Shown here piece after piece: positions 46,601-58,403 of a stretch of 64,000 bases of DNA (the stretch's first letter is position 1; each line of letters opens with the position of its first letter). The position numbers were made by a program, and so were the translations under genes. Source of the DNA: Gnetum montanum (lineage: Eukaryota; Streptophyta; Gnetopsida; Gnetales; Gnetaceae); contig MNCI01010457.1 of assembly GCA_015680685.1 (NCBI GenBank), positions 54,674-118,673 on the forward strand, read 5' to 3'. A model generated the notes under the pieces. It was not told the origin of the DNA. It made no database searches and worked only from the letters and a program-made list of their open reading frames with translations.

Positions 46601-47128
46601 AGCATGTGGTCTACACATCACAAATTCAATCCTAATGGGTATGTTAAGGTGTATGTCATCTAGAAGCACAGTAAAAATATGCATTCAAAGATTATAGCAT
46701 GATGTAGTCAACCATCCACAATAAATCCTTATCAAATCCTTTCCCTTTCTTAATGGGTTAGCCCATGTTGATGACATAAAAACACAAGGATGGTAATATC
46801 CTCAAGATGACTAGATCCTACTCCCAATGCATTCCTTAATTTTCAAATTTTGTCAAAACAACTGACATAGTGAAGATAACTACAATGTGTTCTGTCGTTA
46901 AACTATGCACGACTTCACTTTCCCCATTCTGATTAGTTTGATGTTTTTCATGTTTCTCAATCCTTCCACTATTTTAATTTGATTCTAATTATCCATCTGA
47001 GAATTCATCATCTCAACTACACAGGTTGGATAACAATATTACTTTCCATCATTGAGTCTCTTCTTTACTTACTCTAGTGAAGAGGACGATCGCATCTTCA
47101 ACTACTCTAATTGAAAGGATTTAGTTCT
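43693..47128. other. No gene seen; possibly RAD1 intron or intergenic
   Basis: AT-rich sequence without recognisable exons. It contains a perfect tandem duplication of about 30 bp at 44995-45050 (GTGTATGTGTGTGTAAAATG twice). A weak tRNA-like stretch lies at 46570-46650. If RAD1 is intact, its missing first exons lie in or beyond this stretch. Confidence 0.45.
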
Positions 47129-47813
47129 TGTTATAATTGGAAGCGATGGTTTCAATAAAACAATCAGCAGATCAGATCTGAAAATACACTAAAGAAGCTC
47201 AGGAGAAATTATTAAAACGTTGTAGATCTGCATAAAATATTAACGACAGAAAATATCACTTAGTAGCTAATCAAATAAACGCTGTAAATCACTGCAAAAA
47301 AAAACCGTTGTAAACTCCAACAAACGTTTGCTATAAAAGAAAAATGAAAACAGCGAAAGAAAATAGCACAAGAACACAAAGATTTACGTGGTTCGGGGCC
47401 ATTTTACCCTACCTCCACAACAATGTTGATCTACCTTCTATTCTGCTCAAATCTTAAAGACACAAGCCATCCTTATAGCTTTCCCAAGCACCCAATCTGT
47501 TACTCCACCAGATCTCAGATCTCAAACTCTCATCTCCAAGGTAAAACCTCAATACAATGCTTCCGCATCAAAAACACACACACCATAAAGGCTACCCCAA
47601 GCCTTCTATTTATAAGGAAACAGTAAGACCAAATCCCAATCCTAACACGTGGGATAAAACACATCCCCACATGAACATCACTTTACAAATTGACCCCTTT
47701 GTTTTTTTCTTTTTCTTTTTTTCATATCATTATTTAAAATGCAACATCCTTTCAAAAACATAAAAGGAAATACAACAAATAATACTAATGTATTTGTCTT
47801 CATTTTTCCAACA
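47129..47813 (-). repeat. 3' LTR of the deleted copia element
   Basis: 685 bp. On the element strand it starts TGTTGGAAAAATGAAGAC and ends ATTATAACA. It matches 49588-50257 and 61800-62471. Confidence 0.85.
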
Positions 47814-47824
47814 AACTCCCCCTT
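47814..47824 (-). other. Polypurine tract of the copia element
   Basis: On the element strand AAGGGGGAGTT directly precedes the 3' LTR. Confidence 0.75.
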
Positions 47825-49560
47825 GAAGACAAATCCAGCCCATTTTCCTGTGGTGTACCAGGAGAGGTACGAATGTGCGTAATTCCTTTGTTGTTGCAGA
47901 AATCAGCAAATACTTTGAAAGTGTACTCCCCACCGTTATCAGTTTGCAAACATTTTATTTTCAAACCTGTTTCATTTTCGACTCTTGCAACAAATGTTTT
48001 GAAAACTGAAAACACTTCATCTTTTGATTTCAACATATAAATCCAAACCTTTCTTGTACAATCATCTATGAAAGTTACAAAATAATCCACCAAGAGAAAT
48101 GAGAGTTATAGGACCACAAACATCAAAATAGACCAATTCTAACTTATTTTCTTTTTGCTATCGAGATCCCTACAGGAGTTTACTTTCCTAAATTTTCCAA
48201 CTAAATAGTCTTTGCAATCAATTTGGGCAAAAGAAAGCACAGGAATGAGAGATTGATTTTGAAGTACCTTTAAACCTAACCAACCAATGTATCCAAGATG
48301 TCTATGCCACACTTCAAAACTGTCTACATCAGAAACTGCTGCAACAAAGTTGCATGAATCTACCATCAATATATATAAATTGCCCTCCTTCTTTCCTTTC
48401 AGAATGGTCATGATTCCCTTGGAAGTCCTCCAATGTCCACCTCCACTACTGAAATTCAGACCTGAATCATCTAGCTGTGGAACTGAAACCAGCTTCATTG
48501 TGAATTTAGGAACATGTCTAATGTTATCTACAACCTTTGGCATCCTTGCTTGTTGTAGACTTATATTTGCAATTCCAAGAACTTTTAAAACTTTTCCATT
48601 AGCAGCATATACAAAACCATATTTAACTTTATGATAAGATGCAAAACAAGACTTATCTAAACAAATCTAAAAGGTGGCACCTAAGTCAATCAATCAGATG
48701 TCACTGCTATGTCCATTTGCCACCAATGTACATAGTTCTTGAACCAAGAAACTAACGTTTTTGTTAGCTGTATTTACCTCTGATGTTCCTTCTTCCGACT
48801 TCTTCTCCTTTCCTTTATCTTTCTATGTTTTTCATGCAAAGTAGTCCTTCTTCAAATGACCTTTCTTCTTACAGAACCAACACTCTTGAGTTTGAGTTTT
48901 GCCATGTGATACACCTTTGTTTTTGCTTCTCCCCCTACTTGGGAAATGTCTCCTATTTCTCCTTCTTTCCTCTGCTACATGAACATTTCCAAATCCAAAA
49001 GACTCATCTACTCTTCCTTCAAAATCTTGAAGGGTAGACACAACTTGTTCAGATGTCATAGACAAAACACTCATAGAAGCAGTAATAAATGTCACAATTG
49101 TAGACCAAGAATCAGGTAATGAGTCTAATAGAGCATAGGATTTAACTAAACTTGGAATAACAATTTTATATTTCTCCAACTTATTCAAATTTCTCATCAA
49201 CTCATCCAAATGATCTTGGAAAGGAACATCAAATCTCTTCTTGCATCTAAAAACTTTCTAGTAAATATGAAAGGTATTCAAACCTGATACTTTATCAAAC
49301 CTATTCTTCAACGTTTACCACAGATCATGTGCATCCATATCAGGTTTAATTGACACCAAGATCCCATTGCTTAGGGTTGGATAAATGAAAGATAATGCCT
49401 TAGTCTTAAATTTTCTCTAATCAGCATTTGACATTCCCACCGGTTGAGAGGGTTCTAGGGCCTTCTGGCACTCCTTTTGTGCTAAAATGACTTTTATCAA
49501 AATGCTCTAGACGTTTTAGTTCTTTCCTACCAATCTTTCCGTTGTTTGCAGCCTCTCCAT
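47825..49560 (-). pseudogene. Copia gag-protease-integrase remnant
   Basis: The ATG at 49560 begins a gag that matches the one at 62499. The CCHC knuckle reads CWFCKKKGHLKKDY, with Tyr instead of the last Cys (48841-48843). The protease box reads DLGAT where DSGAT is expected (48679-48687). The GAG-pre-integrase region includes VWHRHLGYIGWLGLKVLQNQ (about 48310). The integrase core keeps two acids (FIDDCTRKVWIY and QTDNGGEYTF) and stops at SPGTPQENG, fused directly to the polypurine region, which deletes the catalytic Glu, RT and RNase H. Several nonsense codons. It encodes no working enzyme and could move only with help from another copy. Confidence 0.8.
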
Positions 49561-49573
49561 CTCTTTAGATCTA

Positions 49574-49585
49574 GCTCTAATACCA
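49574..49585 (-). other. Primer binding site, initiator tRNA-Met
   Basis: The element strand reads TGGTATTAGAGC against the canonical TGGTATCAGAGC, one C-to-T change, two bases from the 5' LTR. Confidence 0.85.
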
Positions 49586-49587
49586 GT

Positions 49588-50257
49588 TGTTATAATCGGA
49601 AGCAATAGCTTCAATAAAACAATCAGCAGATCTAATCTGAAAATACACTAGAGAAGCTCTAGAGAAATTATTAGAATGTTGTAGATCTGAATAAAATGTT
49701 AAAGGTAAAAAATATTGCATTGTTGCAAATCCAATAGATGTTGTAAATCACTGAAAAAACAGCTGTAAACTCCAGAAAACATTTGCTATAAAAGCATAAT
49801 GAAAACAGCGAGAGAAAATAGCACAAGAACACAGAGATTTACGTGGTTCGGACCCTTTTTACCCTACCTCCACAACAATGCTGATATGCCTTCTATTCTG
49901 CTCAAGTCTTAAGGATACAAGCTGTCCTTATAGCTTTCCCAAGCACCCAATTTATTGCTCCAACAAATCTCAGATCTCAGACTCTCGTCTCCAATGTAAA
50001 ACCTCAATACAATGCTTCCGCATCAAAAACACACACATAAAGGCTAGCCCAAGCCTTCTATTTATAAGGAAACATTAAGACCAAATCCCAATCCTAACAC
50101 CTACGGGATAAAACACATCCCCACATAAACATCACTTTACAAACTGACCCCTTCATTTTTTTTTTCCATATCATTATTTAAAATGCAACATCCTTTTAAA
50201 AACATAAAAGGAAATACAGCAAATAATACTAATGTATTTGTCTTCATTTTTCCAACA
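49588..50257 (-). repeat. 5' LTR of the deleted copia element
   Basis: 670 bp, matching 47129-47813 with scattered substitutions and small indels. Confidence 0.85.
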
Positions 50258-51031
50258 CCTTGTACATAAATCTTTAATGTTTACTGTAAAAATATTCATC
50301 ACAAAGCATTGAACCATTGATGTCAAGCAGTTAAGGGTCCAATTGTGCACCGGACTATAGTTGCCTGATAGGTGCACCAGCTCAAAATTGCATATATTTC
50401 ATTAAATTTTACAACAGGCTCACCAAACTCTTTATATGTCCAAGCTTATGCAGATGATAATAAAGAACCCTTCTGGAGTAATTCTGAAAATTTAAGCATT
50501 TTCGATGAGTCAGCTAAATGGTTTCATATAACAGAGCTATTCACTAAATATCTAATTCTATTTTAACGTGAATATCTAATGTTTCTGGCTTTGCAGGTGA
50601 GTCAATGACTAGTCCAAACGGTGCATACGTGTATTTGATATGTACTTCTTCAGCATGAAGTACAGTAGGTAATTATGTGTTAAATGAATGAGCTGAAACG
50701 TAAAAAAGCTTTAATCTGCAATGTAACTCAAGCTCGGAGCTGTTTTTGCTGAGTACAATACTGAAAATTCAAGAAGAATTTGGTATGTCAGCTTTAGCAA
50801 AAGTTCAGAACGTTCATTGTTTACCACTCCGAGTTCCCATTTGTGTTTGGTTAAGCACTGGATTGTAGAGATATGGAGGAAAACTGATCTAATGTCTTTA
50901 AAAGGCTGTGAAAAGAAACATTCAAAATGAAAGGAATACATTGCAAACAAACCTTGTTCAATCTAGATTTTAAAATCTTTTTCTTTACAATTTGACAACA
51001 TGGCAGCAACATGACATCAGCTTTGAGATTC
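50258..51031. other. No gene seen
   Basis: Short stretch between the copia and chromovirus insertions. Small ORFs on both strands lack recognisable domains. It may be a host intron or intergenic remnant. Confidence 0.45.
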
Positions 51032-52092
51032 TGGAGCAGGTTCACTCCACTAATTAATCACCTTCAATTACTAACACTCCACTAATTAATCACCTTCAAT
51101 TACTAAGTCCAGATATTATGCAAAGATAACTTTTTGCTAGAAAACAAGAAAACTAGCTATCGTCAATTAATTGATTAGAAGATTACAATCGGGTTATCAA
51201 AACCCACAAACATCCAAAACTTGTTACACTCAAACAACATTGCAGAGCATGAGGCTCTACAACCACACCATGGCTGTTTCCAATGCAAGACACAACCAAT
51301 AGAGAATCTCTCCCACAAGCAAGAACTGAGATCTTGACTCACAAGTAAGACACAAGAGAATAGAGTGCACAGACCAACACACCACAAGTTGAACTTGGAG
51401 CTGCAATCACCAATTGCACTCACCCAATGTGCTCACACACCCTCTCTTACTCAACTCTCTACACTCAAGAGCTTTCTTTCTCACTCATCATCCACAAAAT
51501 GTAAATTACATCAATATTTATGAACAACGGAAGATAAGAAACCTAGAAACCTTCCTTCAACTCAACTTGATGTTCTTTAGATGTTTCCATGGTCTTCTTA
51601 CCTTCTTTCTGGATATTTCCATCCTTTTCTAACTTACCGTGACTGTTTCCTAAATTGGAACGGGTGATTTTGGAAGTTTCCTCAGCTGTATGGTTGTCTC
51701 TAGGCTTGTTGGGTCATCGCCCACAAAAACACAACTTTCGGGAAAGACGTCTATTGTTTTTGGGAGACATCTCTTGCCTGGCCAAGACGTCTCCTCCATG
51801 GCAAGGCATCTTGCCCAAGATGTCTCCTACTTTGGGGGGACGTTTTCCCTAAGACATCTCCTCTCAAAATGAGATGTCTTCCTAGAGACGTATCTTCTCA
51901 GGATGAGACATCTTCCCTGAGATGTTTGCAAAACTAGCAAGATGTCTCCTTTGTCTCCAAGACATCTTCTGTGAAGAGTCCATTCTCGGCCAAGACGTCT
52001 CCTTGACCTCCAAATCTTCACAGAGCCCGAAACCTGCAAAATACATACGTAGGGAAGGGAAAAGGGGGATTGGAAGAGGTGTCCCTACACCA
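51032..52092 (-). repeat. 3' LTR of the chromovirus
   Basis: 1061 bp. A unit of about 31 bp near its plus-strand start (CACTCCACTAATTAATCACC...) is tandemly duplicated here but single in the other LTR. A cluster of AGACGTCT, AGACATCT and AGATGTCT motifs spans 51744-52005. A purine tract (AAGGGTGGGAAAGC on the element strand) adjoins it at 52093-52106. Confidence 0.85.
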
Positions 52093-52244
52093 GCTTTCCC
52101 ACCCTTCAAAAAGTGAACTTAGGTGAACAAGGGAGTAAGGGTTAAAGTGATCCCCCACTCATGCAGTTTGGTCTCATGGACCCACACAACATCATCTATG
52201 GATTGATCCCTCCAATTGATCAAGTACTCGTGCCTCTTGACTTC

Positions 52245-52680
52245 CTAAGTGCTAGAAGCTTCCCTTTGCTTGAGCACGATTGCCTTCCTCTCCATTGAAG
52301 GCTTGGAATGATCAATAGCCCTCTTCAACTTATCAATGCTACCTTGTATGGTCTCTTCATTAGCTAGTCCATGATATTGCACAAGATCTGAAACATTAAA
52401 CACAAAAGACATACCAACATCATTTGGTAAATCAATCTTAAAAGCATTATCATTGATCTTAGCCTTGATTTTAAAAGGCCCTATTTTCTTGGCTTTCAAT
52501 TTGGAAAAGTTAACACCTCTCAATTGCTTGTTCTTCAAGTACACCCAAACCAAGTCACCAACAGCAAAACTAGGCTTCCATTTGCCCTCATTGCTTTTGA
52601 GGACTCTCTCTTCAATCTTCTTCTCAAGATTTAATTTTACTTGGGCATGGAGATCCCTCATCTCTTGCACAAAATTAGCA
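52245..52680 (-). pseudogene. Chromovirus integrase C-terminus with chromodomain-like tail
   Basis: An open stretch of 141 codons: FAVGDLVWVYLKNKQLRGV, LKAKKIGPFKIKAKINDNA and DVGMSFVFNVSDLVQY, the usual GPY/F module. After a stop near 52245 it continues KRHEYLINWRDQSIDDVVW, a chromodomain-like sequence that in such elements guides insertion to chromatin. Upstream it joins RT sequence directly at about 52685, where the assembly has an N. Confidence 0.75.
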
Positions 52681-52689
52681 CTAANTCTT

Positions 52690-53480
52690 ACCTCCCTAAC
52701 ATTCTTAGGAGTTGGCCAATCTTATAGCCTTCACCTTGGTAGCTTCTATCCGAATTTGACTTTTAGAAACCACATGCCCCAAATATGTAATTTCTCTTTT
52801 GAAGAAATGACTTTTCTTCACATTGATCACTAGTTGTATCTCCTTCAACTTAAGACACACCATCCCTAAGTGATCCAAGTGCTCTTTCTCATTAGAGCTC
52901 TACATCAAAATATTGTCAAAAAAGACAATACAACACTTACCAATCAAGTCCTTCAATACATCATGCATCAACCTCATGAATGTAGCAAGTGCATTTGTGA
53001 GCCCAAATGGCATCACCAACCACTCAAACCATCCACATGTGTCTTGAAAACTATTTTCCACTCATCACCAAGCCTAATTTTGATTTGATGGTAATCACTC
53101 TTCAAATCAGTTATGCTAAAAATTTCTGCATTGGTAAGGACATCAAGAATATCATCCATCCTTGGAATAGGAAACTTGTACCTCACTGTTATCCTATTCA
53201 CTGCCCTAGAATCAATGCACATTCTCCATTCATTGATGTCCTTCTTTGGCACTAGTATTGCTGGAACTATACAAGCTGAAATGAATTCCCTCACGAAGCC
53301 ATTTGCACGTAACTCCTCTACTTGCCTTTGCAATTTGGCCCACTAATTTGGTGGCATCCAGTAAGCTCTCTCGTTTGGAATGGTAGCACCAGGAATGAAA
53401 TCAATCTAATGCTATACATTCCTCATTAGTGGTAGTCCATCCAATTCCCCCTTGAACACCTTGGGAAATTTCTCCTTCAA
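52690..53480 (-). pseudogene. Chromovirus reverse transcriptase, partial
   Basis: 53333-53013 is open and contains ELRANGFVREF, IVPAILVPKKDINEWRMCID and SITDLKSDYHQIKIRLGDEW, the first RT motifs. Downstream the catalytic box reads FFDN instead of FFDD (second Asp codon to Asn at 52912-52914), followed by HFFKREITYLGHVVS and, in a shifted frame, WPTPKNVREV. Then the sequence jumps to the integrase C-terminus. The enzyme is dead by a catalytic change, stops and deletion. Confidence 0.8.
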
Positions 53481-54099
53481 GCCTAGCACACTTGTAGGAA
53501 GTCCAACCTACACATCATCATGGTTAGTAGCAACTGGTGTCATAGCAATAAAACCAAAACTTGTTTTATCATGTTCCTTAATATATTCCTCCTCTCCTAG
53601 AAGTATTAAGGAATCATTTAGTGACTTGTTCAGCTATCATGGGAATCAACTCATGGATTCCATTAGGTCTAGCTACACTCCACACATTTTTTGCTTCATC
53701 AAACTAAGCACCATTATCAAAATTCCAAGGTCTACCAAGAATTACATTAGCACAATCTATTGGAAGTACATCACATTTCACAACATCATGAAAACCTCTA
53801 ATTTTAAATCTCAAAGTACACTATTTCCTTACTTCTCGGGAAAAATCTCTAGATAACCAATGCACTTTATAAGGTCTAGGATGAAGATTAGTTACCAACT
53901 CCAATCTAGCAATTGCCCTAGATGAAATAATGTTTTCTTGGGCTATCCCATCAATCAAAACATGAATCCATTCTTTACTAAGCAAACATCTAGCCCCCCA
54001 ATCTAGAACAACAATTTTCTATTAGGATGATCTCCTCTATTCATGTTTCCCATGAACATACAAGAATTTGATTCAAAAACATCCACAATTTTTGGAGCA

Positions 54100-55216
54100 T
54101 TAGGATTACCTCTTCGAAGGTTGCCTTGTGAAGTGGACATTCCCCTTGCTTGTGTCCCCATTCTCCATAGTGGAAGCACTGGATTTTTGATGAGCTGCTG
54201 CCTTGACCCTTGCTTCTCTTGCCTTGGTCCTTCTTAGCTTTGCTCTTCTCATCATCTCTTTTAGTCTTCTTGTCATTGTTGTCGTCCTTATCTTTAGATT
54301 TGAACTTGAATCCTTTTTCAGCCTATTTTTGAATCCACTTAATTTCTTATCAGCCTTGAGTGCCAAATCATAAGGCCCATCAAGAGTTTGTGGCTCATAA
54401 AAAGACAACTCTTGTTGGTATGTCATTTTGAGACCTCCTAAAAAGATCGAAGCCTATTCATACTCTTCCTAGTTACCTTAGCTTCACGGAATATATCACA
54501 AAATTCGATGTAGAATTCTTTGACATCTCTGTCACCTTGCTTTAGAAATTTTAATTTCACAATAGTTTCTTGCCTCTGATGAGATTGTTCAAATTTTCTC
54601 TTCAACCTATATTTTATCAAATCCCAATCTTTGATGGGTTGACCATTTCATCTTTCATAACTCTGGGGCCCCTTCTCCCACCAAGTAGAAGCCATACCTT
54701 CTAATCTAGACTCAGCAATAGGTACCTTTTCCAGCTGGAAATGCTTCTCAAGTGCCTTCAACCAACTTGCAAAAGCATTGTTGCTATCTACACCATTGAA
54801 AGTCTTCAACTCCACGTATGGAAGTCTTGCAGCATGCCTGAATGCTCTAGCAAGCCTTTCCTCATCTTCCTCGTCAAGCTTACATGAAGAAGATGTATTA
54901 CTCATCATTGGAGCCATTGGAGTTCTCATTTGAGGAATATGATTCCCTCCCATTGGAATCCATGAATGATGGGTTCCTACATTTCCATAGCTGGATTGTC
55001 CTTCCACTTCATCTGCTTTGTCTCCATCTAGTTGTGAAACTTTTTCATCTGAATGTGGGTGCTCATCACCTTCATGTGTCTAGATATGGCTAGGATCGAC
55101 ATTGCTTTTACCTTGGCACTGATTTCATCCAACCAAGCAACCATCATCTGGAAGGCAAACTTTATGCTCTCAATGTCTCTATCCAAAGCTTGCAGTCATT
55201 TCCTCTTCGGTGCCAT
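54100..55216 (-). pseudogene. gag: Chromovirus gag
   Basis: The ATG at 55216 (MAPKRK, then a stop) begins a coiled-coil-like stretch. 55007-54438 carries the gag core: RLPYVELKTFNGVDSNNAFASW, abbreviated here as LKTFNGVDSNNAFASWLKAL, then STWWEKG and VKLKFLKQGDRDVKEFYIEF. Near 54175-54130, in a shifted frame, a zinc knuckle reads CFHYGEWGHKQGEC with Tyr for the second Cys. Between 53480 and 54100 only scattered protease-region fragments with many stops remain. Confidence 0.8.
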
Positions 55217-55265
55217 CTGGAATTGACAAAATGTTCAACCAAAACCCAACAACAATACACACCAG

Positions 55266-55277
55266 GCTCCGATATCA
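55266..55277 (-). other. Primer binding site, initiator tRNA-Met (two mismatches)
   Basis: The element strand reads TGATATCGGAGC against TGGTATCAGAGC, seven bases inside the 5' LTR. Confidence 0.65.
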
Positions 55278-55284
55278 ATAATGT

Positions 55285-56308
55285 TGGAGCAGGTTCACTC
55301 CACTAATTAATCACCTTCAATTACTAAATCCAGATATTATGCAAAGACAACTTTTTGCTAGAAAACAAGAAAACTAGCTATCTTCAATTAATTGATTAGA
55401 AAATTACAATCAGGTTCTCAAAATCCACAAACATCCAAACCCTGTCACACTCAAAACAATATTGCAGAGCATGAGGCTCTACAACCACACAATGGCTATT
55501 CCCAATGCAAGACACAACCAATAGAGAGTCGCTCTCACAAGTTGGGCTTGAGATCTTAACTTACAAATAAGACACAAGAGAATAGAGCACATAGACTAAC
55601 ACACCACAAGTTGATCTTGGAGCTGCAATCACCAATTGCGCTCACCCAATGTGCTCACACACCCTCCCTTGCTAAGCTTTCTACACTCAAGAGCTATCTT
55701 TCTCACTCATCACGCACAAAATGTGAATTACATCAATAGTTATGAACAATAGGAGACAAGAAACCTAGAAACCTTCCCTTAACTCATCTTGAGGTTCTTC
55801 AGATGTTTCCATGGTCTTTCCACCTTCTCTTTGGTTGTTTCCATCCTTTTCCAACTTACCCTAGCTCTTTCTTGAATTCGAATGGGTGATTTTGGAAGTT
55901 TCCCTGGCTATGTGGGTTGTCTCTAGACTTTTTGGGTCTTCTCCCATGAAACACAACTTTTGGCAAAGATGTCTACTATTTTTGGGAGACATCTCCTCTC
56001 TGGCCAAGACATCTCCTCCATGGCAAGACATCTTGCTCAAGACATCTCCTAGTTTGGGGAGACACCTTCCCTGAGACATCTTCTCTTAGAATGAGATGTG
56101 TCCCTTGAGATGTTTCCTCTTAGGATGAGACATCTTGTCTAAGACATCAACAATATGTCTTCTCTATCTCTAAGACGTCTTTTGTGAAGACTCCACTTCT
56201 AGCCAAGATGTCTTTTTGACCTCCAAGACATGTTCACAAAGCCTGAAACTTGCAAAACACACATGTAGGGAAGGAACAAAGGGGATCAGAAGAGGTGTCG
56301 CTACACCA
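55285..56308 (-). repeat. 5' LTR of the chromovirus
   Basis: 1024 bp, matching 51032-52092. The palindrome-like AGACGTCT cluster lies at 55965-56220. Confidence 0.85.
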
Positions 56309-57960
56309 TATTCCTAGACATCCTATGCTTTCTTTTCTTCTTCTTCTTCTTCTTTTGGTTTTTTTTTTTTAAGTTTGATTTATGTTAAAAAAAGGTATGA
56401 AGTAAGAAGTATGGCCCAAAGTGTTTAGGCAACCAAGCCCTGTACAACAAAAACTGGCATTGTTACCTCAAATTTGTTTATCCGTTCAATGGATTGTCAC
56501 AGAGAAAAAGAGGAGAGTAACAACTAAACTAATAGAGTTGGAAAAAACGTTAGGAAAACATGTCACTGGGGCCCATCCAACTCAGAATCAGACTAGTACA
56601 ACACATGCACTAGAGAGAGTACATAACTTGGAGTTGAGGCTAAGACCTAGCATGTGGTGGACAACAAGACTGAGGTGAAAGGTCCATGGAGGCTGGGACT
56701 TGTGTTTGAGTTGGCTAGGATGGAGTGTTTTGCACATCGAGGGACACTAGAAGGCCAAGATGGGGACAGATATGGGATTGATTGGTTAATAGGGCTAGCT
56801 AGGGAAGCAGTGAGAGGGTTTGTGAGCATGAATAGGTGAGGACTGGGGACATAGGTAAGAGGGGGAGGGATGAGATTGGGGTAAGAGGGGGACGGATGAG
56901 ATTGGGGTTCAAGTGCTGGATGGGGTTCTGGACAAGACGGGAAGGGGCTGGAGCCCACCTCCAGGCCATATCCATCTCTTGTTATTACACAAGGACAGGA
57001 AAAACAAGATGACAAGTTAAAGTTTTCCCAACTTGATGATTGGCAGGGTAAAAATAAGTTATAACTTCTTCCTATTTTATTCTTTAGTTCCTAATTGACC
57101 AAAAGTTGGGTTTGCTATCTATATTTCTGAATTGAGTTTCGGGTAGGTAAGATTTTGATTCTTGTGTCTTCTGTAAGCTTCTTTAAGCTATTTTCCTTAC
57201 TTCCTTTTTGTTTTATTTATTGAGTTATTAGAGATTTGGTTCTTTTTTTGAATATCCCATGATTTTTATTTTAGCATTTACCATGGTAGATTGCATAGTG
57301 TTGGAATAGATAGCAATGCCAATAATGTTAGCTATTAGACTTTTTCTAGAAGTTTCTAGGTGATTGAAGAATATCTCTAGGTTCAATGAACCTTGCATTA
57401 GCTTGAAAGCAAGTACATGCATAAATTGAGATGAAGGGAAATGGAATTGATTGCGTAAGCATTTGCCTTGGTTTGGTAGGGGCTTAGGACTTACTTTCAT
57501 TTTTTTGCCTTTCATTATGGCTTTATATGTGTGGTTGGTTTTGTTTAAGTTGTGGTAATTCGTTGTGCTAATTTTTGTTTCTAATCACAGAATCTGTTAT
57601 TGTAGATGGGCATTAACATTGTAGAATTAAATAGCAAGTTAGATGCAGCTTAACACATGGCTCTTTTTATCTTTTATATTTGTTGGCTAATTTCATCAAT
57701 CCATCATGTATTTAATGCTTAAAGAGATGATGACGCATTGCATTTGATACTTGATTTGTAAGTTGACAGTTGAACAGGGGAGAAAAGGATGACAGCATTG
57801 TTTAAAGTTTTTTCTATTTTGGAAAATTCTTTTAAACTTTTAAGTTTTAACCAACCTTTGACTACAAAGTAGGTTAGTTAAGGATACATTAGTGGCTGGA
57901 TTTAGGATGTTATAATCAATGGCTTAGATTTACTCAAACTGACTGAATTTATTTTGCATT
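56309..57960. other. No gene seen; short simple repeats
   Basis: It contains a TTC microsatellite with a T run (56330-56372) and a tandem pair of about 27 bp at 56853-56906 (GTAAGAGGGGGAGGGATGAG). A Pro/Ser-rich open frame on the minus strand (57015-56647) follows from base composition and is not called a gene. Confidence 0.5.
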
Positions 57961-58403
57961 TAGCCAATTTGAAATTATCCTCAATGGAATGGCCTAAAGC
58001 CAAGATAGAAAATTTGAAAAAATGATTTTGGATTAACAGTAGCTTTCCAGAGACTTTGTAGCAGAACATTTCAGAAAGATGCTGTATTCATCATGAATTT
58101 TAGCCAATTTGAAATTATCCTCGATGTAATGGCCTAAAGCCAAAATAGGAAATTTTAAAAAAATGATTTTGGATTAACAGTAGCTTTCCTCATTGGTTTT
58201 GAAAAGACTTTGTAGCAGAACATTTCCGAAAGATGTATTCATCATCAATTTTAGCCAATTTGAAATTATCCTCGATGTAATGGCCTAAAGCCAAAATAGG
58301 AAATTTGAAAAAATGATTTTGGATTAACAATAGCTTTCCTCATTGGTTTTGAAGAGACTTTGTAGCAGAACATTTCAGAAAGATGTATTCATCATCAATT
58401 TTG
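57961..58403. repeat. Three tandem copies of a unit of about 140-151 bp
   Basis: Copies start at 57961, 58101 and 58252 with TAGCCAATTTGAAATTATCC. Each contains ATGGCCTAAAGCCAA, GATTTTGGATTAACA and TTTGTAGCAGAACATTTC. Copy 1 lacks the TCATTGGTTTTGAA segment. No coding content is seen. Confidence 0.9.

Larger units (their letters stand above)
47129..50257 (-). mobile_element. Internally deleted Ty1/copia element
   Basis: LTRs at 47129-47813 (3' LTR) and 49588-50257 (5' LTR) both start TGTTATAAT on the plus strand and end TTTTTCCAACA. Between them lie only 1.77 kb: gag, a protease remnant, and the first two thirds of integrase. Reverse transcriptase and RNase H are absent. The 5-bp flanks (GTTCT and CCTTG) do not match, so no target duplication is seen. 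A related element starts at 61800 on the plus strand. Confidence 0.85.
51032..56308 (-). mobile_element. Internally deleted chromovirus (Ty3/gypsy)
   Basis: LTRs at 51032-52092 (3') and 55285-56308 (5') start TGGAGCAGGTTCACTCC on the plus strand and end CTACACCA. Flanks GATTC and TATTC match in four of five bases, consistent with an old target duplication. The internal 3.2 kb holds gag, the first part of RT, then directly the integrase C-terminus with a chromodomain-like tail. The RT second half, RNase H and integrase core are deleted. Confidence 0.85.

Noticed and set aside
56647-57015. Minus-strand Pro-rich ORF of 122 codons
   Set aside because: Built from a tandem AG-rich repeat on the plus strand; no homology pattern recognised.
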